Below, one piece after another: positions 48,750 to 59,257 of a stretch of 64,000 bases of DNA. The number at the start of each line of letters is the position of its first letter. Position 1 is the first letter of the stretch. The stretch comes from Streptomyces sp. TG1A-60 (GTDB taxonomy: Bacteria; Actinomycetota; Actinomycetes; Streptomycetales; Streptomycetaceae): the NCBI RefSeq assembly GCF_037201975.1, contig NZ_CP147520.1, forward strand, positions 4,030,001-4,094,000, given 5' to 3'. A program made the position numbers and the translations under genes. The notes beneath the pieces were generated by a model that was given only the letters and a program-made list of their open reading frames with translations, did not search any database and was not told the DNA's origin.

Positions 48750-49880
48750 TCAGCCGCTGAGCCGCACCGGCATGATCAGGTATTTGTAGGCCTCGTCCGC
48801 CTCGGCGTCCACAGCGGGCTTGCCACTGAGCAGCGCGGGCTTCGTGGACGTCGTGAACGACAGCTGGGCGACCGGGGAGTCGATGGCACTCAGGCCGTCC
48901 AGCAGGAACGTCGGGTTGAAGGCGATCGAGATGTCGTCGCCCTCCAGCTGGGCGTCGACCCTTTCCACAGCCTGTGCGTCGTCGCTGGAGCCGGCCTCCA
49001 GGATCAGTACGCCCTGCTCGAAGCTCAGCCGCACCGGGGTGTTCCGCTCGGCGACCAGGGCCACGCGCTTGACGGCCTCGACGAAGGGCGCGGTCTCGAT
49101 GACGGCCACGCTGTTGAACTCCGTCGGAAACAGCGTGCGGTACTTCGGGAGGTCACCCTCCAGTAGCCGGGTGGTCGTACGACGGCCCGCGCCCTCGAAA
49201 CCGATCAGCCCTTCGCCGGAGCCCGAGCCGGAGAGCGCCAGGATGACGCTGTCGCCGCTCGTGAGGGCCTTGGCGGTGTCCAGGAGCGTCTTGGCTGGCA
49301 CCAGGGCGACGGCGGACGCCTCGGGGTTCTCCGGCTTCCACAGGAACTCCCGGACCGCGAAGCGGTAGCGGTCGGTGGAGGCCAGGGTGACCGTGTCGCC
49401 CTCGATCTCGATGCGCACACCGGTGAGGACGGGCAGCGTGTCGTCGCGCCCGGCGGCGATGGCCACCTGGGCGGCGGCGGAGGCGAAGACCTCACCGGGG
49501 ACGGTGCCCGTGGCATTAGGCATCTGCGGCAGGGACGGGTACTCCTCCACCGGCAGCGTGTGGAGGGTGAACCGGGAGGAGCCGCAGACCACGGTCGCCC
49601 GTACACCGTCTGTGGAAATCTCCACCGGGCGGTTGGGGAGGGCGCGGCAGATGTCCGCGAGGAGCCGGCCGGAGACGAGCACTGTGCCCTCCTCGTCGAC
49701 CTCCGCCTCCAGGGAGACCCGCGCCGAGACCTCGTAGTCGAAGCTGGACAGGCTCAGCTGGCCTTCCTCGGCCTTCAGAAGGAGGCCGGCGAGGACAGGC
49801 GCCGGCGGACGGGCCGGGAGGCTGCGCGCCGCCCAGGCCACTGCCTCCGCGAGTACGTCGCGTTCCACCCGGATCTTCAC
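48750..49880 (-). CDS. dnaN: DNA polymerase III sliding clamp
   Basis: The beta clamp, 376 aa, a head-to-tail dimer that tethers DNA polymerase III. It starts VKIRVERDVLAEAVAWAARS, carries SSFDYEVSARV, STDRYRFAVREF and FLLDGLSAI family motifs, and ends MPVRLSG (typical MPVR clamp terminus). GTG 49880 is chosen by the AGGAGG 9 nt upstream and the standard length. Confidence 0.97.
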   Translation of the reverse strand: MKIRVERDVLAEAVAWAARSLPARPPAPVLAGLLLKAEEGQLSLSSFDYEVSARVSLEAEVDEEGTVLVSGRLLADICRALPNRPVEISTDGVRATVVCGSSRFTLHTLPVEEYPSLPQMPNATGTVPGEVFASAAAQVAIAAGRDDTLPVLTGVRIEIEGDTVTLASTDRYRFAVREFLWKPENPEASAVALVPAKTLLDTAKALTSGDSVILALSGSGSGEGLIGFEGAGRRTTTRLLEGDLPKYRTLFPTEFNSVAVIETAPFVEAVKRVALVAERNTPVRLSFEQGVLILEAGSSDDAQAVERVDAQLEGDDISIAFNPTFLLDGLSAIDSPVAQLSFTTSTKPALLSGKPAVDAEADEAYKYLIMPVRLSG

Positions 49881-50099
49881 CGTTGCCGCCTCCTGCTGTT
49901 GCCGGCGCTTCTCGCCCTGCCTGGCTTCGTCGTCTGTCTCGGTGTCGCTGATTCCTGTGAGGGGAAGGACACCGGGGACCAGTCTGACGCACACCACTGA
50001 CACTCGGAGCCTCTCGGGGTCAAGTCGTGTCGAGGCGCGGTCAGGCAGCCCGGAGCGAGTTGTGCACAGGCCCCACTTCGATACGGATTCCCAGCTCTC

Positions 50100-50640
50100 T
50101 CTAGTTGGGAGTAGTAGTAGGGGCTGTGGAAACCGTGGATAACCCTGTTTTCGCAGCTCAGCCGCCAGATTTTGTCCACGGGCCCTGTGGGTGGGGGCGG
50201 TGGACAACTCGGGGTGTCTGTGGAGAACAGAAAGTTCTGCACACCCCGTGCACAGCCCGGGGGCACTTCTCCCCAACGGCGTCCCCAGGTTTGCCCACCT
50301 TTCCCACAGCCCAACCAGGCAACTTCATGTGACGCCTTTCACTCGGCGCGGTGAGAAGGCGCGTTGGCTTGCCGAACAGTGGACAGACATGTGGAGAAGC
50401 CGACCATCAGTGGGGACAAGGGGCCACAGCCTGTGGGTTGTCGGTGGACAACTCCGTCCACAGTCTGTGGATCCCGCCTTCGTCCACAGCCTGTGGAGAT
50501 CTTTTGTCCACGGATCCACAGGTAGCTGACCTGGACCGATGATCTCTCAGCAGCGCGCCCTGTGGACACGATCTGCATAACTTCCCGGTCCCCAGGGTGT
50601 GGACGGCAGAAAGTCCCCGAATCTGTGGAGGAAGGCCGTA
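50100..50640. other. oriC: oriC, chromosomal replication origin
   Basis: The gene-free dnaN-dnaA interval is filled with DnaA boxes in both orientations: for example CGTGGATAA 50134-50142, TTGTCCACG 50172-50180, GGTGGACAA 50199-50207 and 50443-50451, TCGTCCACA 50480-50488, TTGTCCACG 50514-50522 and TGTGGACAC 50571-50579, with several weaker TGTGGAGAA/TGTGGAT forms between. This matches the large multi-box origin of Streptomyces. Confidence 0.95.
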
Positions 50641-50763
50641 ACTCGGCAGGTATTCGAACACCTGATGACAGCCCGGCGACGGAGAAAGCTGCCACGGAAC
50701 GCCGAAGGCGCCCTCGGGAACTCGTCCCGGGGCGCCCTCAGCGCGACGTACGACGGCCTTCTG

Positions 50764-52788
50764 TCAGCCGTTCTTGATGCGGTTCGTCAGCTCCGTCACC
50801 TGGTTGTAGATGGAGCGCCGCTCGGCCATCAGCGCACGGATCTTGCGGTCGGCGTGCATGACGGTGGTGTGGTCGCGGTTGCCGAACTGCGCGCCGATCT
50901 TGGGCAGCGACAGGTCGGTCAGCTCACGGCAGAGATACATGGCGATCTGGCGGGCGGTCACCAGGGCACGGCCCCGAGACGTGCCGCACAGATCCTCGAC
51001 CGTGAGCCCGAAGTAGTCCGCCGTGGCGGCCATGATCGCGGTCGCGGTGATCTCGGGGGACGCGTTCTCGCCGCCCGGGATCAGGTCCTTCAGGACGATC
51101 TCGGTGAGCCCCAGGTCCACCGGCTGCCTGTTGAGCGATGCGAACGCCGTCACGCGGATCAGCGCACCCTCCAGCTCGCGGATGTTGCGCGAGATCCGGG
51201 ACGCGATGAACTCCAGCACCTCCGGCGGAGCGTTGAGCTGTTCCTGCACCGCCTTCTTGCGGAGGATGGCGATACGCGTCTCCAGCTCGGGCGGCTGGAC
51301 GTCGGTGATCAGACCCCACTCGAAACGGTTCCGCAGCCGGTCCTCCAAGGTCACCAGCTGTTTCGGCGGCCGGTCGCTGGAGAGCACGATCTGCTTGTTC
51401 GCGTTGTGGAGCGTGTTGAAGGTGTGGAAGAACTCCTCCTGCGTCGACTCCTTGTCCGCCAGGAACTGGATGTCGTCGACGAGCAGGATGTCCATCTCCC
51501 GGTACCGCTTGCGGAAGCTGTCCCCCTTGCCGTCGCGGATGGAGTTGATGAACTCGTTGGTGAACTCCTCCGAGCTCACGTACCGCACCCGCGTGCCCGG
51601 GTAGAGGCTCCGCGCGTAGTGCCCGATCGCGTGCAGCAGGTGCGTCTTGCCGAGCCCCGACTCCCCATAGATGAAGAGGGGGTTGTACGCCTTCGCCGGT
51701 GCCTCGGCGACGGCCACCGCGGCCGCGTGTGCGAAGCGGTTCGAGGCGCCGATGACGAAGGTGTCGAAAAGGTACTTCGGGTTCAGGCGGGCCGTCGGTT
51801 CACCCGGGCCGGGCGCCGGCGCGGGCTGCGCCGCCAGCGGGCCTGGCGCGCTGCTCGCCGGGCCGCCCCGGTGCACATGCCCGGAACCCGGCGGCGGGTC
51901 GGGGAGCTCGCGTCGGCGGTCGGCCCGCGCGTAGTCGGAATCGGTACCCGGCCGGTCGTAGTCGCCGCGGGGCTGGTCGTAGTCGGCCCGCCCGGAGTCG
52001 TACTCGGCGCGCTGCTGCTCGTACGGCGGGCGCTCCATCGACTGCGGACGGTAGTCCTGCGACGGCGAGGCGTACGGATCGCGCTCGGGGAAGCCGAGTC
52101 GCTGCTGCTGCCAGCCGTAGTCGTCCTGCGACGACCGCGGCCAGGCGCCCGGTCCGGGCCGCTGGTAGTCGGACGGATACGCGGGGCGCCCTGTCGGCAA
52201 CTGGTCGGCACGGCCGGTGGGCGCCGGGTCCGTGCGCGGATGCGGCAGCTGGTCGCCGGCCCCGCCGGTCAGTTGCTCGCCGCGCCCGGGTCCTCGGTCG
52301 TCGGCCCGGTGGCGGCCGTACCCGTCATAGGAGGCGCGGTCCTGGCCGTCGTACGGGTTCTGACTCTCGTACGCGTTCTGGTTGTCGTAGGCACCACGCG
52401 CGTCACGTCCCTGGCCGTCGTACGCGTCCCTGTCGTAGGCATCGTGGTTCTGTCTCGGGACGGTGGGGAGCTCGGGCTCTTCGAAGCGGGGCTGGACCGG
52501 CGGGGACTCGCCCACCGACCTGTCGACGGTGATGGCGATACGGATCGGCCGACCGCACTCCCGGCTCAGGGTCTCGCTGACGATCGGTGCGAGCCGCCCT
52601 TCGAGTACGCCCTTGGCGAACTCGTTCGGGACCGCGAGAAGGGCGGTGTCCGCGACCAGCGCGAGCGGCTGGCAGCGCTTGATCCAGCGCTCGTCCTTCA
52701 CCTCGACGCCCTGCCCGCGGCCCTCACCGAGGAGCTTTTCCAGTACTCGTGGCCACACTGCGGCAAGATCGGCAGGTACGTCAGCCAC
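50764..52788 (-). CDS. dnaA: chromosomal replication initiator DnaA
   Basis: The initiator ATPase, 674 aa, longer than the usual 450. Domain I spans residues 1-90. A greatly extended domain II of about 240 residues is rich in Tyr/Asp/Arg/Gln/Pro with YDGQ- and DYDRPG-like repeats, as in other streptomycetes. Domain III has Walker [16 protein letters not shown], Walker [11 protein letters not shown] and the box VII arginine region. Domain IV has the DNA-binding signature [19 protein letters not shown] 52788 is the start; two DnaA boxes lie upstream for autoregulation. Confidence 0.98.
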   Translation of the reverse strand: MADVPADLAAVWPRVLEKLLGEGRGQGVEVKDERWIKRCQPLALVADTALLAVPNEFAKGVLEGRLAPIVSETLSRECGRPIRIAITVDRSVGESPPVQPRFEEPELPTVPRQNHDAYDRDAYDGQGRDARGAYDNQNAYESQNPYDGQDRASYDGYGRHRADDRGPGRGEQLTGGAGDQLPHPRTDPAPTGRADQLPTGRPAYPSDYQRPGPGAWPRSSQDDYGWQQQRLGFPERDPYASPSQDYRPQSMERPPYEQQRAEYDSGRADYDQPRGDYDRPGTDSDYARADRRRELPDPPPGSGHVHRGGPASSAPGPLAAQPAPAPGPGEPTARLNPKYLFDTFVIGASNRFAHAAAVAVAEAPAKAYNPLFIYGESGLGKTHLLHAIGHYARSLYPGTRVRYVSSEEFTNEFINSIRDGKGDSFRKRYREMDILLVDDIQFLADKESTQEEFFHTFNTLHNANKQIVLSSDRPPKQLVTLEDRLRNRFEWGLITDVQPPELETRIAILRKKAVQEQLNAPPEVLEFIASRISRNIRELEGALIRVTAFASLNRQPVDLGLTEIVLKDLIPGGENASPEITATAIMAATADYFGLTVEDLCGTSRGRALVTARQIAMYLCRELTDLSLPKIGAQFGNRDHTTVMHADRKIRALMAERRSIYNQVTELTNRIKNG

Positions 52789-52965
52789 AGGGCACGCTCT
52801 CTCACAGGTCCCACGAACGTGTGGTTCTGGGACGGGTCGGGTTGAACTCGGGTGGGGCGCTCGGAACGAGGTGCTGGTGGCCGGGTCGAGGGCCCAGCAG
52901 CCAAGAAAAGGGAGTGAATCGGAGTTCGGTCACGGTAGTCACGGCGGCCGGTGCGGTTCAAGTTG

Positions 52966-52986
52966 TTGTCCCCAGCCTGTGGATAG
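52966..52986. promoter_or_regulatory. pair of DnaA boxes in the dnaA-rpmH control region
   Basis: TTGTCCCCA and TGTGGATAG face each other 4 nt apart, 180 nt upstream of dnaA in the 416-nt divergent dnaA-rpmH region. They suit DnaA autorepression. The rest of the gap has no gene. Confidence 0.6.
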
Positions 52987-53204
52987 TGTCTCCCTGGGGC
53001 CGCTGGTTTGACCGGATGGCGTAGCCGCGCGTACCGTAACCAGGTCGAGTTGTCGATGGCTGCTGCCGCCTGCCTCCGATGGGCACAGATCACGTCAGGT
53101 GATCGAAAAGCGGTGCACTCGGGCGTGAATACGAGCTACTCGTGGGCGCACGGTGACAGCCAGGACGGCACCCGCAAACACCGATTTCTTTCTGGAGCCC
53201 CCGA

Positions 53205-53342
53205 GTGAGCAAGCGCACCTTCCAGCCGAACAACCGTCGCCGCGCGAAGACCCACGGCTTCCGCCTGCGGATGCGCACCCGTGCCGGCCGCGCGATTCTC
53301 GCGAACCGCCGCACCAAGGGTCGCGCCAGCCTGTCCGCCTGA
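53205..53342 (+). CDS. rpmH: 50S ribosomal protein L34
   Basis: A 45-aa basic ribosomal protein reading [20 protein letters not shown], with [20 protein letters not shown] at the C-terminus, the complete L34. GTG 53205 has TGGAG upstream. It is divergent from dnaA and precedes rnpA by 21 nt. Confidence 0.98.
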   Translation: MSKRTFQPNNRRRAKTHGFRLRMRTRAGRAILANRRTKGRASLSA

Positions 53343-53363
53343 TCCTGATCAGGTCATGACGTC

Positions 53364-53735
53364 GTGCTGCCTTCCGAGCATCGGCTGAGGCGGCGCGAGG
53401 ACTTCGCGACCGCGGTACGACGAGGACGCCGGGCCGCCCGCCCGCTCCTTGTCGTTCACCTACGTAGCGGTGCCATGGACCCGCACGCGCCTGGGGAGAG
53501 CGCTCCCTCGACGCGTGCGGGTTTCGTCGTGAGCAAGGCCGTCGGTGGCGCGGTCGTACGCAACAAGGTGAAGCGCAGGCTTCGCCATCTGATGCGCGAT
53601 CGAGTCGCCCTGGTGCCCCCCGGTAGCCTGGTAGTCGTACGAGCGCTGCCCGGAGCGGGTGACGCCGACCACGTACAACTGGCCCAAGACCTGGATGCCG
53701 CCCTGGGGCGGCTGCTGGGAGGGGGCGCACGATGA
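53364..53735 (+). CDS. rnpA: ribonuclease P protein component
   Basis: The protein subunit of RNase P, 123 aa, needed to process tRNA 5' ends. It starts [20 protein letters not shown]. The RNR motif region is visible as [17 protein letters not shown] 53364 start; its TGA overlaps the yidD ATG by 4 nt. Confidence 0.97.
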   Translation: MLPSEHRLRRREDFATAVRRGRRAARPLLVVHLRSGAMDPHAPGESAPSTRAGFVVSKAVGGAVVRNKVKRRLRHLMRDRVALVPPGSLVVVRALPGAGDADHVQLAQDLDAALGRLLGGGAR

Positions 53736-54085
53736 AGTATCCGCTGCTGGCGCTGATCAAGCTGTACCAGTGGACGATCAGTCCGCTGCTCGGGCCGGTG
53801 TGCAAGTACTACCCGTCGTGCTCCCACTACGGATACACGGCCATCGACCGGCACGGTGCGATCAAAGGAACGGCACTCACCGCCTGGCGCATCCTGCGAT
53901 GCAATCCGTGGTCGCTCGGTGGTGTGGACCACGTCCCGCCGCGCAAGCGGCCACGGTGGCACGAGATGTTGCGTGGCGCCTGGCGTGTACGCAAGGGCGG
54001 GACCTCCGCCGCCGAACCGGCCACCGAGGGGCATGTTTCCTCCAGCCCGGCCGCTGAGACCCAGTCCCATGCCCAAGGAGCATGA
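53732..54085 (+). CDS. yidD: membrane protein insertion efficiency factor YidD
   Basis: A 117-aa protein aiding YidC-dependent membrane insertion. The YidD signature is present: [53 protein letters not shown]. The C-terminal 30 residues are variable. It is translationally coupled to rnpA and 3 nt from yidC. Confidence 0.96.
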   Translation: MKYPLLALIKLYQWTISPLLGPVCKYYPSCSHYGYTAIDRHGAIKGTALTAWRILRCNPWSLGGVDHVPPRKRPRWHEMLRGAWRVRKGGTSAAEPATEGHVSSSPAAETQSHAQGA

Positions 54086-54088
54086 TTA

Positions 54089-55372
54089 GTGGACACGATT
54101 GCCAGCCTCTTCAGCTTCATCACGACACCTGTCTCCTGGGTCATCGTCCAGTTCCACAAGGTGTACGGCGCCCTCTTCGGCGATGACACCGGGTGGGCCT
54201 GGGGCCTGTCCATCGTGTCCTTGGTGATCCTGATCCGTATCTGCCTGATCCCGCTCTTCGTGAAGCAGATCAAGGCGACCCGGGCCATGCAGACGCTGCA
54301 GCCCGAGATGAAGAAGATCCAGGAGCGCTACAAGAACGACAAGCAGCGTCAGTCCGAAGAGATGATGAAGCTGTACAAGGAGACGGGTACCAACCCGCTC
54401 TCCTCGTGCCTTCCCATCCTGGCGCAGTCGCCGTTCTTCTTCGCCCTGTACCACGTGCTCAACAGCATCGCGAACAACGACACCGTCGGCGTCATCAACG
54501 AGAGCCTGCTGCAGAGCGCGCAGAAGGCGCACATCTTCGGTGCTCCGCTGGCCGCGAAGTTCACCGACAGCTCTGGGGACGTCGCGGCGCTCGATGCCTC
54601 GCTGACCACGGTCCGCGTCGTCACCGCGGTCATGATCATCCTGATGTCCGCGTCGCAGTTCTACACGCAGCGTCAGCTGATGACGAAGAACGTCGACACC
54701 ACGGTGAAGACGCCGTTCATGCAGCAGCAGAAGATGCTGATGTACATCTTCCCGATCATGTTCGCCGTCTTCGGCATCAACTTCCCGGTCGGTGTCCTCG
54801 TCTACTGGCTGACCACCAACGTGTGGACCATGGGCCAGCAGATGTACGTCATCCACAACAACCCGACCCCGGGTTCCAAGGCCCAGGCCGCTTACCTGGA
54901 CCGCCTCTTCAAGCACGTGACGCGGCACGGCAAGACCCGCAACCGTCGTGAGCGCGCCATCGTCAAGGCGATCGTCGTGAAGGGCCGGGACCGCAACGAG
55001 TACGAGCGGAAGTTCATCACCGGCCTGAACAAGGAGGGCCTCGCGGCCCAGACCGACGGCACCGTGGTCCAGAGCGAGGCCTCGGCCATCGCCACAGCCG
55101 AGGACGGTACGCCGACGACCGTTGCTCCCAAGCGCCAGCAGCCCAAGCGCCAGACCAAGGCCCAGCGGCAGTCCGGCGGCGCGAAGACCGCCGACGAAGC
55201 CGAGCCGAACACTGAGCCCACCTCGCTGAGTAAGACCGACGAGCCGGAGGACGCCAAGCCGGCGGCCGCCGCAGAGAAAGCCGGGCCCAAGTCCGGCGCC
55301 GGCGGTCGCAGCAAGGCCCAGTCCGGTCAGCGCAAGGGCCAGCAGCGCCCCAAGTCCCCGTCCAAGAAGTAA
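54089..55372 (+). CDS. yidC: membrane protein insertase YidC
   Basis: A 427-aa insertase of the YidC/Oxa1 family. Transmembrane helices include [49 protein letters not shown] and [20 protein letters not shown]. The charged loop [20 protein letters not shown] and a long basic Lys/Gln/Ala/Pro C-terminal tail suit ribosome contact. It lacks the large periplasmic domain of Gram-negative YidC. GTG 54089 start. Confidence 0.96.
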   Translation: MDTIASLFSFITTPVSWVIVQFHKVYGALFGDDTGWAWGLSIVSLVILIRICLIPLFVKQIKATRAMQTLQPEMKKIQERYKNDKQRQSEEMMKLYKETGTNPLSSCLPILAQSPFFFALYHVLNSIANNDTVGVINESLLQSAQKAHIFGAPLAAKFTDSSGDVAALDASLTTVRVVTAVMIILMSASQFYTQRQLMTKNVDTTVKTPFMQQQKMLMYIFPIMFAVFGINFPVGVLVYWLTTNVWTMGQQMYVIHNNPTPGSKAQAAYLDRLFKHVTRHGKTRNRRERAIVKAIVVKGRDRNEYERKFITGLNKEGLAAQTDGTVVQSEASAIATAEDGTPTTVAPKRQQPKRQTKAQRQSGGAKTADEAEPNTEPTSLSKTDEPEDAKPAAAAEKAGPKSGAGGRSKAQSGQRKGQQRPKSPSKK

Positions 55373-55387
55373 GAAGGAGCCCATCCC

Positions 55388-55903
55388 GTGACGGAAGGCA
55401 CCACCCCCGCCTCCTCCTCCGAGGGTGGCGACACCCTCACCCGCCTGGAGCAGGAGGGTGAGATCGCGGCGGACTACCTGGAAGGTCTGCTGGACATCGC
55501 CGATCTCGACGGCGACATCGACATGGACGTCGAGGCCGACCGTGCCGCTGTCTCGATCATCAGCGATTCCGGCAGCCGCGACCTGAGCAAGCTCGTGGGC
55601 CGGGAGGGCGAGGTGCTTGAAGCGCTCCAGGAGCTCACGCGCCTGGCCGTGCACCGCGAGACCGGCGACCGCAGCCGTCTGATGCTGGACATCGCGGGCT
55701 ACCGTGCCAAGAAGCGCGCCGAGCTCTCGGAGCTCGGCGCCAAGGCCGCGGCCGAGGCCAAGAGCACCGGCGAGCCCGTGAAACTGAAGCCGATGACGCC
55801 CTTCGAGCGCAAGGTCGTGCACGACGCGGTCAAGACCGCGGGCCTGCGCAGTGAGTCCGAGGGCGAGGAACCGCAGCGCTTCGTCGTCGTGCTTCCCGCC
55901 TGA
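55388..55903 (+). CDS. jag: Jag/KhpB-type RNA-binding protein (KH and R3H domains)
   Basis: A 171-aa cytoplasmic protein. An acidic N-terminus precedes a KH-like domain (SKLVGREGEVLEALQELTRL) and the R3H domain (LMLDIAGYRAKKRAELSELG ... MTPFERKVVHDAVKTAGLRSESEGEEPQR). Jag/KhpB proteins bind small RNAs and mRNA. GTG 55388 is 15 nt after yidC with AAGGAG. A terminator follows. Confidence 0.93.
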   Translation: MTEGTTPASSSEGGDTLTRLEQEGEIAADYLEGLLDIADLDGDIDMDVEADRAAVSIISDSGSRDLSKLVGREGEVLEALQELTRLAVHRETGDRSRLMLDIAGYRAKKRAELSELGAKAAAEAKSTGEPVKLKPMTPFERKVVHDAVKTAGLRSESEGEEPQRFVVVLPA

Positions 55904-55922
55904 TTCGGTACGTACGTTTCTC

Positions 55923-55950
55923 CGGCCCCGTCTGTCCGCAGGCGGGGCCG
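55923..55950 (+). terminator. terminator after jag
   Basis: A 12-bp stem (CGGCCCCGTCTG with its complement, one G-T pair), loop TCCG, 20 nt past the jag stop. Confidence 0.65.
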
Positions 55951-56018
55951 AACTTTGTCAGCCTGTTGTTCTGGTGTCAGCGCCCAGTGCGCTTTTGCGG
56001 TACGGAAGGACGGTCCCC

Positions 56019-56734
56019 GTGACGGAGGCAGCGGAGCTCCCCCTGCGCCCGAGCAGGCGCGCGATGTATTCGGTGATCGCTATGGGGATGCGGTTCGGTA
56101 CGCCCAGCTCCTGGCTGAGGCGGGAGTGCAGCGAGGGCTCATCGGCCCGCGGGAGGTACCTCGCCTGTGGGAGAGGCACCTGCTGAACTGTGCGGTGCTC
56201 TCCGAGGTCGTGCCCGAGGGGGTGACGGTGTGCGATGTCGGTTCCGGTGCCGGACTGCCCGGCATTCCACTGGCCCTTGTCCGGGACGACCTGAAGATCA
56301 CGCTGCTGGAGCCACTGCTGCGGCGTACGAACTTCCTCACCGAGGTCGTCGAACTCCTGGGCCTCGACCATGTGACCGTCGTCCGTGGCCGAGCCGAAGA
56401 GGTCCTCGGGACGCTGCAACCGGTCCATGTGGTGACGGCCCGGGCCGTGGCTCCGCTGGACCGACTGGCCACCTGGGGCATTCCGCTGCTGAGGCCGTAC
56501 GGAGAGATGCTGGCTCTCAAGGGCGACACCGCCGAGGAGGAGTTGAAGAGTGCCGCAGCGGCCCTGAGTAAGCTCGGTGCGGTGGAGACCTCCATCCACC
56601 ATGTCGGCGAGGGTGTGGTCGACCCTCTGTCCACGGTCGTGCGGGTGGAGGTCGGGGAGAGCCCGGGTGGCGTGCGCTTCGCGGCAAAGCGGGCGAAGGC
56701 GGCCCGGACCGGCCGAGCACGTCGGCGTCGTTGA
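56019..56734 (+). CDS. rsmG: 16S rRNA (guanine-N7)-methyltransferase RsmG, N-terminal frame broken
   Basis: Methylates G527 of 16S rRNA with SAM. From about 56045 the frame reads APEQARDVFGDRYGDAVRYA, then RLWERHLLNCAVLSEVVPEG, VCDVGSGAGLPGIPLALVRD (SAM site) and TARAVAPLDRLATWGIPLLR, to 56734. In this frame there is no ATG or GTG upstream. The natural start GTG 56019 (RBS GGAAGGA) reads VTEAAELP in another frame. Restoring one C to the five-C run 56039-56043 joins them as TEAAELPPAPEQA. As written the gene is broken; either a sequence error or a true rsmG mutation, which would give low-level streptomycin resistance. Confidence 0.88.
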
Positions 56735-56843
56735 TCTGGGCGTTCGCTGACCCGCCCTGACGGCGAGTCGTACTCCACACAAGCTGCCAAACGTACGCAT
56801 CTCGGAGTGTCGCGCGGGCGTGGCTCGTGCGGCTGGGCATCGT

Positions 56844-56857
56844 GTTTCACGTGAAAC
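56844..56857. other. parS: parS centromere site
   Basis: Perfect GTTTCACGTGAAAC between rsmG and parA. Confidence 0.94.
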
Positions 56858-57015
56858 GTCGCTCACTGCTGCACGGCATCATCAGCCGTGGCCGCGCCGC
56901 GGCCGAACCGCGTGACCGGAAGCCTCTCGGGTCACTCGGAGAGGTATCGGAGTTTTCCACAGAGGTGGAATTCTCCACAGAAGCCCAGGCCTCACTGGTT
57001 CACGACCCCGAAGAC

Positions 57016-58089
57016 ATGGGAGGCTCTGTTCATTGCGAGCCTGAAGTCGAGGAGAGTGAATCCTTGCGGTCCGACGCCAACATCGCGGGACCGATGACCG
57101 ATCCGGTCCCCGGTCCCCGTACCGAATCGATGGGGGAGGATGTTTCACGTGAAACACCGCCCCCGATGGACGACACTCCCATCGGTCGTGCTGCCCAACT
57201 GGCGGTAGAGGCTCTGGGCCGCGCTGGCGAGGGCTTGCCCCGGCCCGAGCAGACCAGAGTCATGGTCGTCGCCAACCAGAAGGGCGGCGTCGGCAAGACC
57301 ACGACAACGGTCAACCTTGCCGCTTCGCTGGCTCTGCACGGCGCCCGTGTCCTCGTGGTCGACCTCGACCCTCAGGGCAACGCGTCCACCGCGCTGGGTA
57401 TCGATCACCACGCCGAGGTGCCCTCCATCTACGACGTGCTGATCGAGAGCAAGCCCCTGGCGGAAGTCGTCCAGCCCGTTCCTGATGTCGAGGGGCTCTT
57501 CTGTGCCCCCGCCACGATCGATCTCGCCGGTGCGGAGATCGAGCTGGTATCCCTGGTGGCACGAGAGAGCCGGCTGCAGCGAGCGATTCAGGCGTACGAG
57601 CAGCCTTTGGACTACATCCTCATCGATTGCCCGCCCTCGCTCGGCTTGCTGACGGTCAACGCGCTGGTCGCCGGCCAGGAAGTCCTCATCCCGATCCAGT
57701 GTGAGTACTACGCGTTGGAGGGCCTCGGACAGCTGCTTCGCAATGTCGACCTGGTACGAGGGCACCTCAACCCCGTCCTGCATGTGTCGACCATCCTGCT
57801 CACCATGTACGACGGCCGGACGCGCCTGGCGTCCCAGGTTGCAGACGAGGTGCGCACCCACTTCGGTGGCGAGGTGCTGCGGACGAGCATTCCCCGCTCG
57901 GTCCGTATCTCCGAGGCGCCGAGCTATGGGCAGACGGTGCTGACCTACGATCCTGGATCGAGTGGTGCCCTCTCCTACCTTGAGGCGGCACGAGAAATCG
58001 CGCTGAAGGGCGTGGGCGTGGGGTACGACCCGACGCACGCCCATATCGGTACTCAGAATAATCCGAGCGTGGCGGAGGGGATCCAGTGA
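57016..58089 (+). CDS. parA: chromosome partitioning ATPase ParA
   Basis: A Walker-type ATPase of 357 aa from ATG 57016, driving origin segregation with ParB. It has the deviant Walker A NQKGGVGKTTTTVNL, the VVDLDPQGNASTALG motif and the DYILIDCPPSLG Walker B region. The N-terminal 75 residues are poorly conserved in composition; ATG 57166 is a possible shorter start and the frame is open back to 56827. No start has a strong ribosome-binding site. A parS site (57142) lies within the coding sequence and reads VSRET. It overlaps parB as GTGA. Confidence 0.94.
   Translation: MGGSVHCEPEVEESESLRSDANIAGPMTDPVPGPRTESMGEDVSRETPPPMDDTPIGRAAQLAVEALGRAGEGLPRPEQTRVMVVANQKGGVGKTTTTVNLAASLALHGARVLVVDLDPQGNASTALGIDHHAEVPSIYDVLIESKPLAEVVQPVPDVEGLFCAPATIDLAGAEIELVSLVARESRLQRAIQAYEQPLDYILIDCPPSLGLLTVNALVAGQEVLIPIQCEYYALEGLGQLLRNVDLVRGHLNPVLHVSTILLTMYDGRTRLASQVADEVRTHFGGEVLRTSIPRSVRISEAPSYGQTVLTYDPGSSGALSYLEAAREIALKGVGVGYDPTHAHIGTQNNPSVAEGIQ
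57142..57155. other. parS: parS centromere site inside parA
   Basis: Perfect GTTTCACGTGAAAC within the N-terminal codons of parA, translated as VSRET. Confidence 0.94.
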
Positions 58090-59177
58090 GCGATCGACGG
58101 AGGGGGTTGGGCCGTGGTCTCGCCGCACTGATCCCAGCGGCCTCGACAGGAGAGAAGGAATCGGCAGCGGGAGCACCCGCATCCACAGCGCCGGCGGCAA
58201 CATCCGTCTTCATGCCCGAGCGTGGGGTGGCGGCGTCGACGATGGCTACTCTCCCGCCTGTTTCACGTGAAACAGAGGAGCCGTCGTCCAACGGTTCAGA
58301 GCTGCCGACAGCACCGATCGGTGCGTACTTCGCCGAGCTGCCCCTCGACTCCATCACCCCGAACCCGCGCCAACCGCGTGAGGTGTTCGACGAGGACCTT
58401 CTGCAGGAACTCGTCACCTCCATCAAGGAGGTCGGTCTCCTCCAGCCCGTCGTCGTACGGCAGCTGGGCCCGGCTCGCTACGAGCTCATCATGGGCGAGC
58501 GGCGCTGGCGCGCTTGCCGTGAGGCCGGCCTGGAGGCGATCCCGGCGATCGTGCGGGCCACGGACGACGAGAAGCTTCTCCTGGACGCGCTCCTTGAGAA
58601 CCTGCACCGGGCCCAGCTGAACCCACTGGAAGAGGCGTTCGCCTACGACCAGTTGCTCAAGGACTTCAACTGCACGCACGATCGGCTGGCGGACCGTATC
58701 GGTCGGTCCCGCCCGCAGGTCTCCAACACCCTGCGTCTGCTGAAGCTCTCGGCCGCGGTCCAGCGCCGGGTGGCTGCCGGTGTCCTCTCCGCGGGGCACG
58801 CCCGGGCGCTGCTCTCCGTCGAGGACTCGGAGGAGCAGGACAAGCTGGCTCATCGGATCGTGGCCGAGGGACTCTCGGTCCGAGCCGTGGAAGAGATCGT
58901 CACCCTCATGGGGTCGCGGCCGAAGACCGCTGCGCGGTCCAAGGGACCACGAGCCGGCTCCGTGCCTTCTCCGGCGCTGGGTGAACTCGCGACCCGGCTC
59001 TCGGATCGCTTCGAAACGCGGGTGAAGATCGATCTGGGCCAGAAGAAGGGCAAGATCACCGTTGAGTTCGCCTCCACCGAGGACCTGGAACGGATCCTGA
59101 GCACCCTCGCTCCGGGCGAAAAGCTGGCTCTCCAGAAGAGTCTCCTGGACGATGACTCGGAGGAGACGGAGGCCTGA
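58086..59177 (+). CDS. parB: chromosome partitioning protein ParB
   Basis: The centromere-binding CTP-switch protein, 363 aa. It starts SDRRRGLGRGLAALIP. The N-terminal domain has ITPNPRQPREVFDEDLLQEL, the CTP-binding motif GERRWRACREAG, and ENLHRAQLNPLEEAFAYDQL. The central HTH is LADRIGRSRPQVSNTLRLLK. The C-terminal dimerisation domain ends near residue 350. GTG 58086 overlaps the parA stop. A parS site lies in the linker codons. Confidence 0.97.
   Translation: MSDRRRGLGRGLAALIPAASTGEKESAAGAPASTAPAATSVFMPERGVAASTMATLPPVSRETEEPSSNGSELPTAPIGAYFAELPLDSITPNPRQPREVFDEDLLQELVTSIKEVGLLQPVVVRQLGPARYELIMGERRWRACREAGLEAIPAIVRATDDEKLLLDALLENLHRAQLNPLEEAFAYDQLLKDFNCTHDRLADRIGRSRPQVSNTLRLLKLSAAVQRRVAAGVLSAGHARALLSVEDSEEQDKLAHRIVAEGLSVRAVEEIVTLMGSRPKTAARSKGPRAGSVPSPALGELATRLSDRFETRVKIDLGQKKGKITVEFASTEDLERILSTLAPGEKLALQKSLLDDDSEETEA
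58260..58273. other. parS: parS centromere site inside parB
   Basis: Perfect GTTTCACGTGAAAC within parB, translated as VSRET in the variable N-terminal linker. Confidence 0.94.
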
Positions 59178-59217
59178 GCCTTCGCCTGCAGGACGGCTTT
59201 CGGCTGGTCGACTGCAC

Positions 59218-59257
59218 GAGCGGGCTGCGTCCGATGTATACCGGACACAGCCCGCTC
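59218..59257 (+). terminator. terminator after parAB
   Basis: Arms GAGCGGGCTG/CAGCCCGCTC with an inner TCCG/CGGA pairing, followed by TTT, 40 nt past the parB stop. Confidence 0.75.

Noticed and set aside
50100..50640. Small open frames within oriC
   Set aside because: They run through DnaA boxes, lack ribosome-binding sites, and the interval is the known origin.
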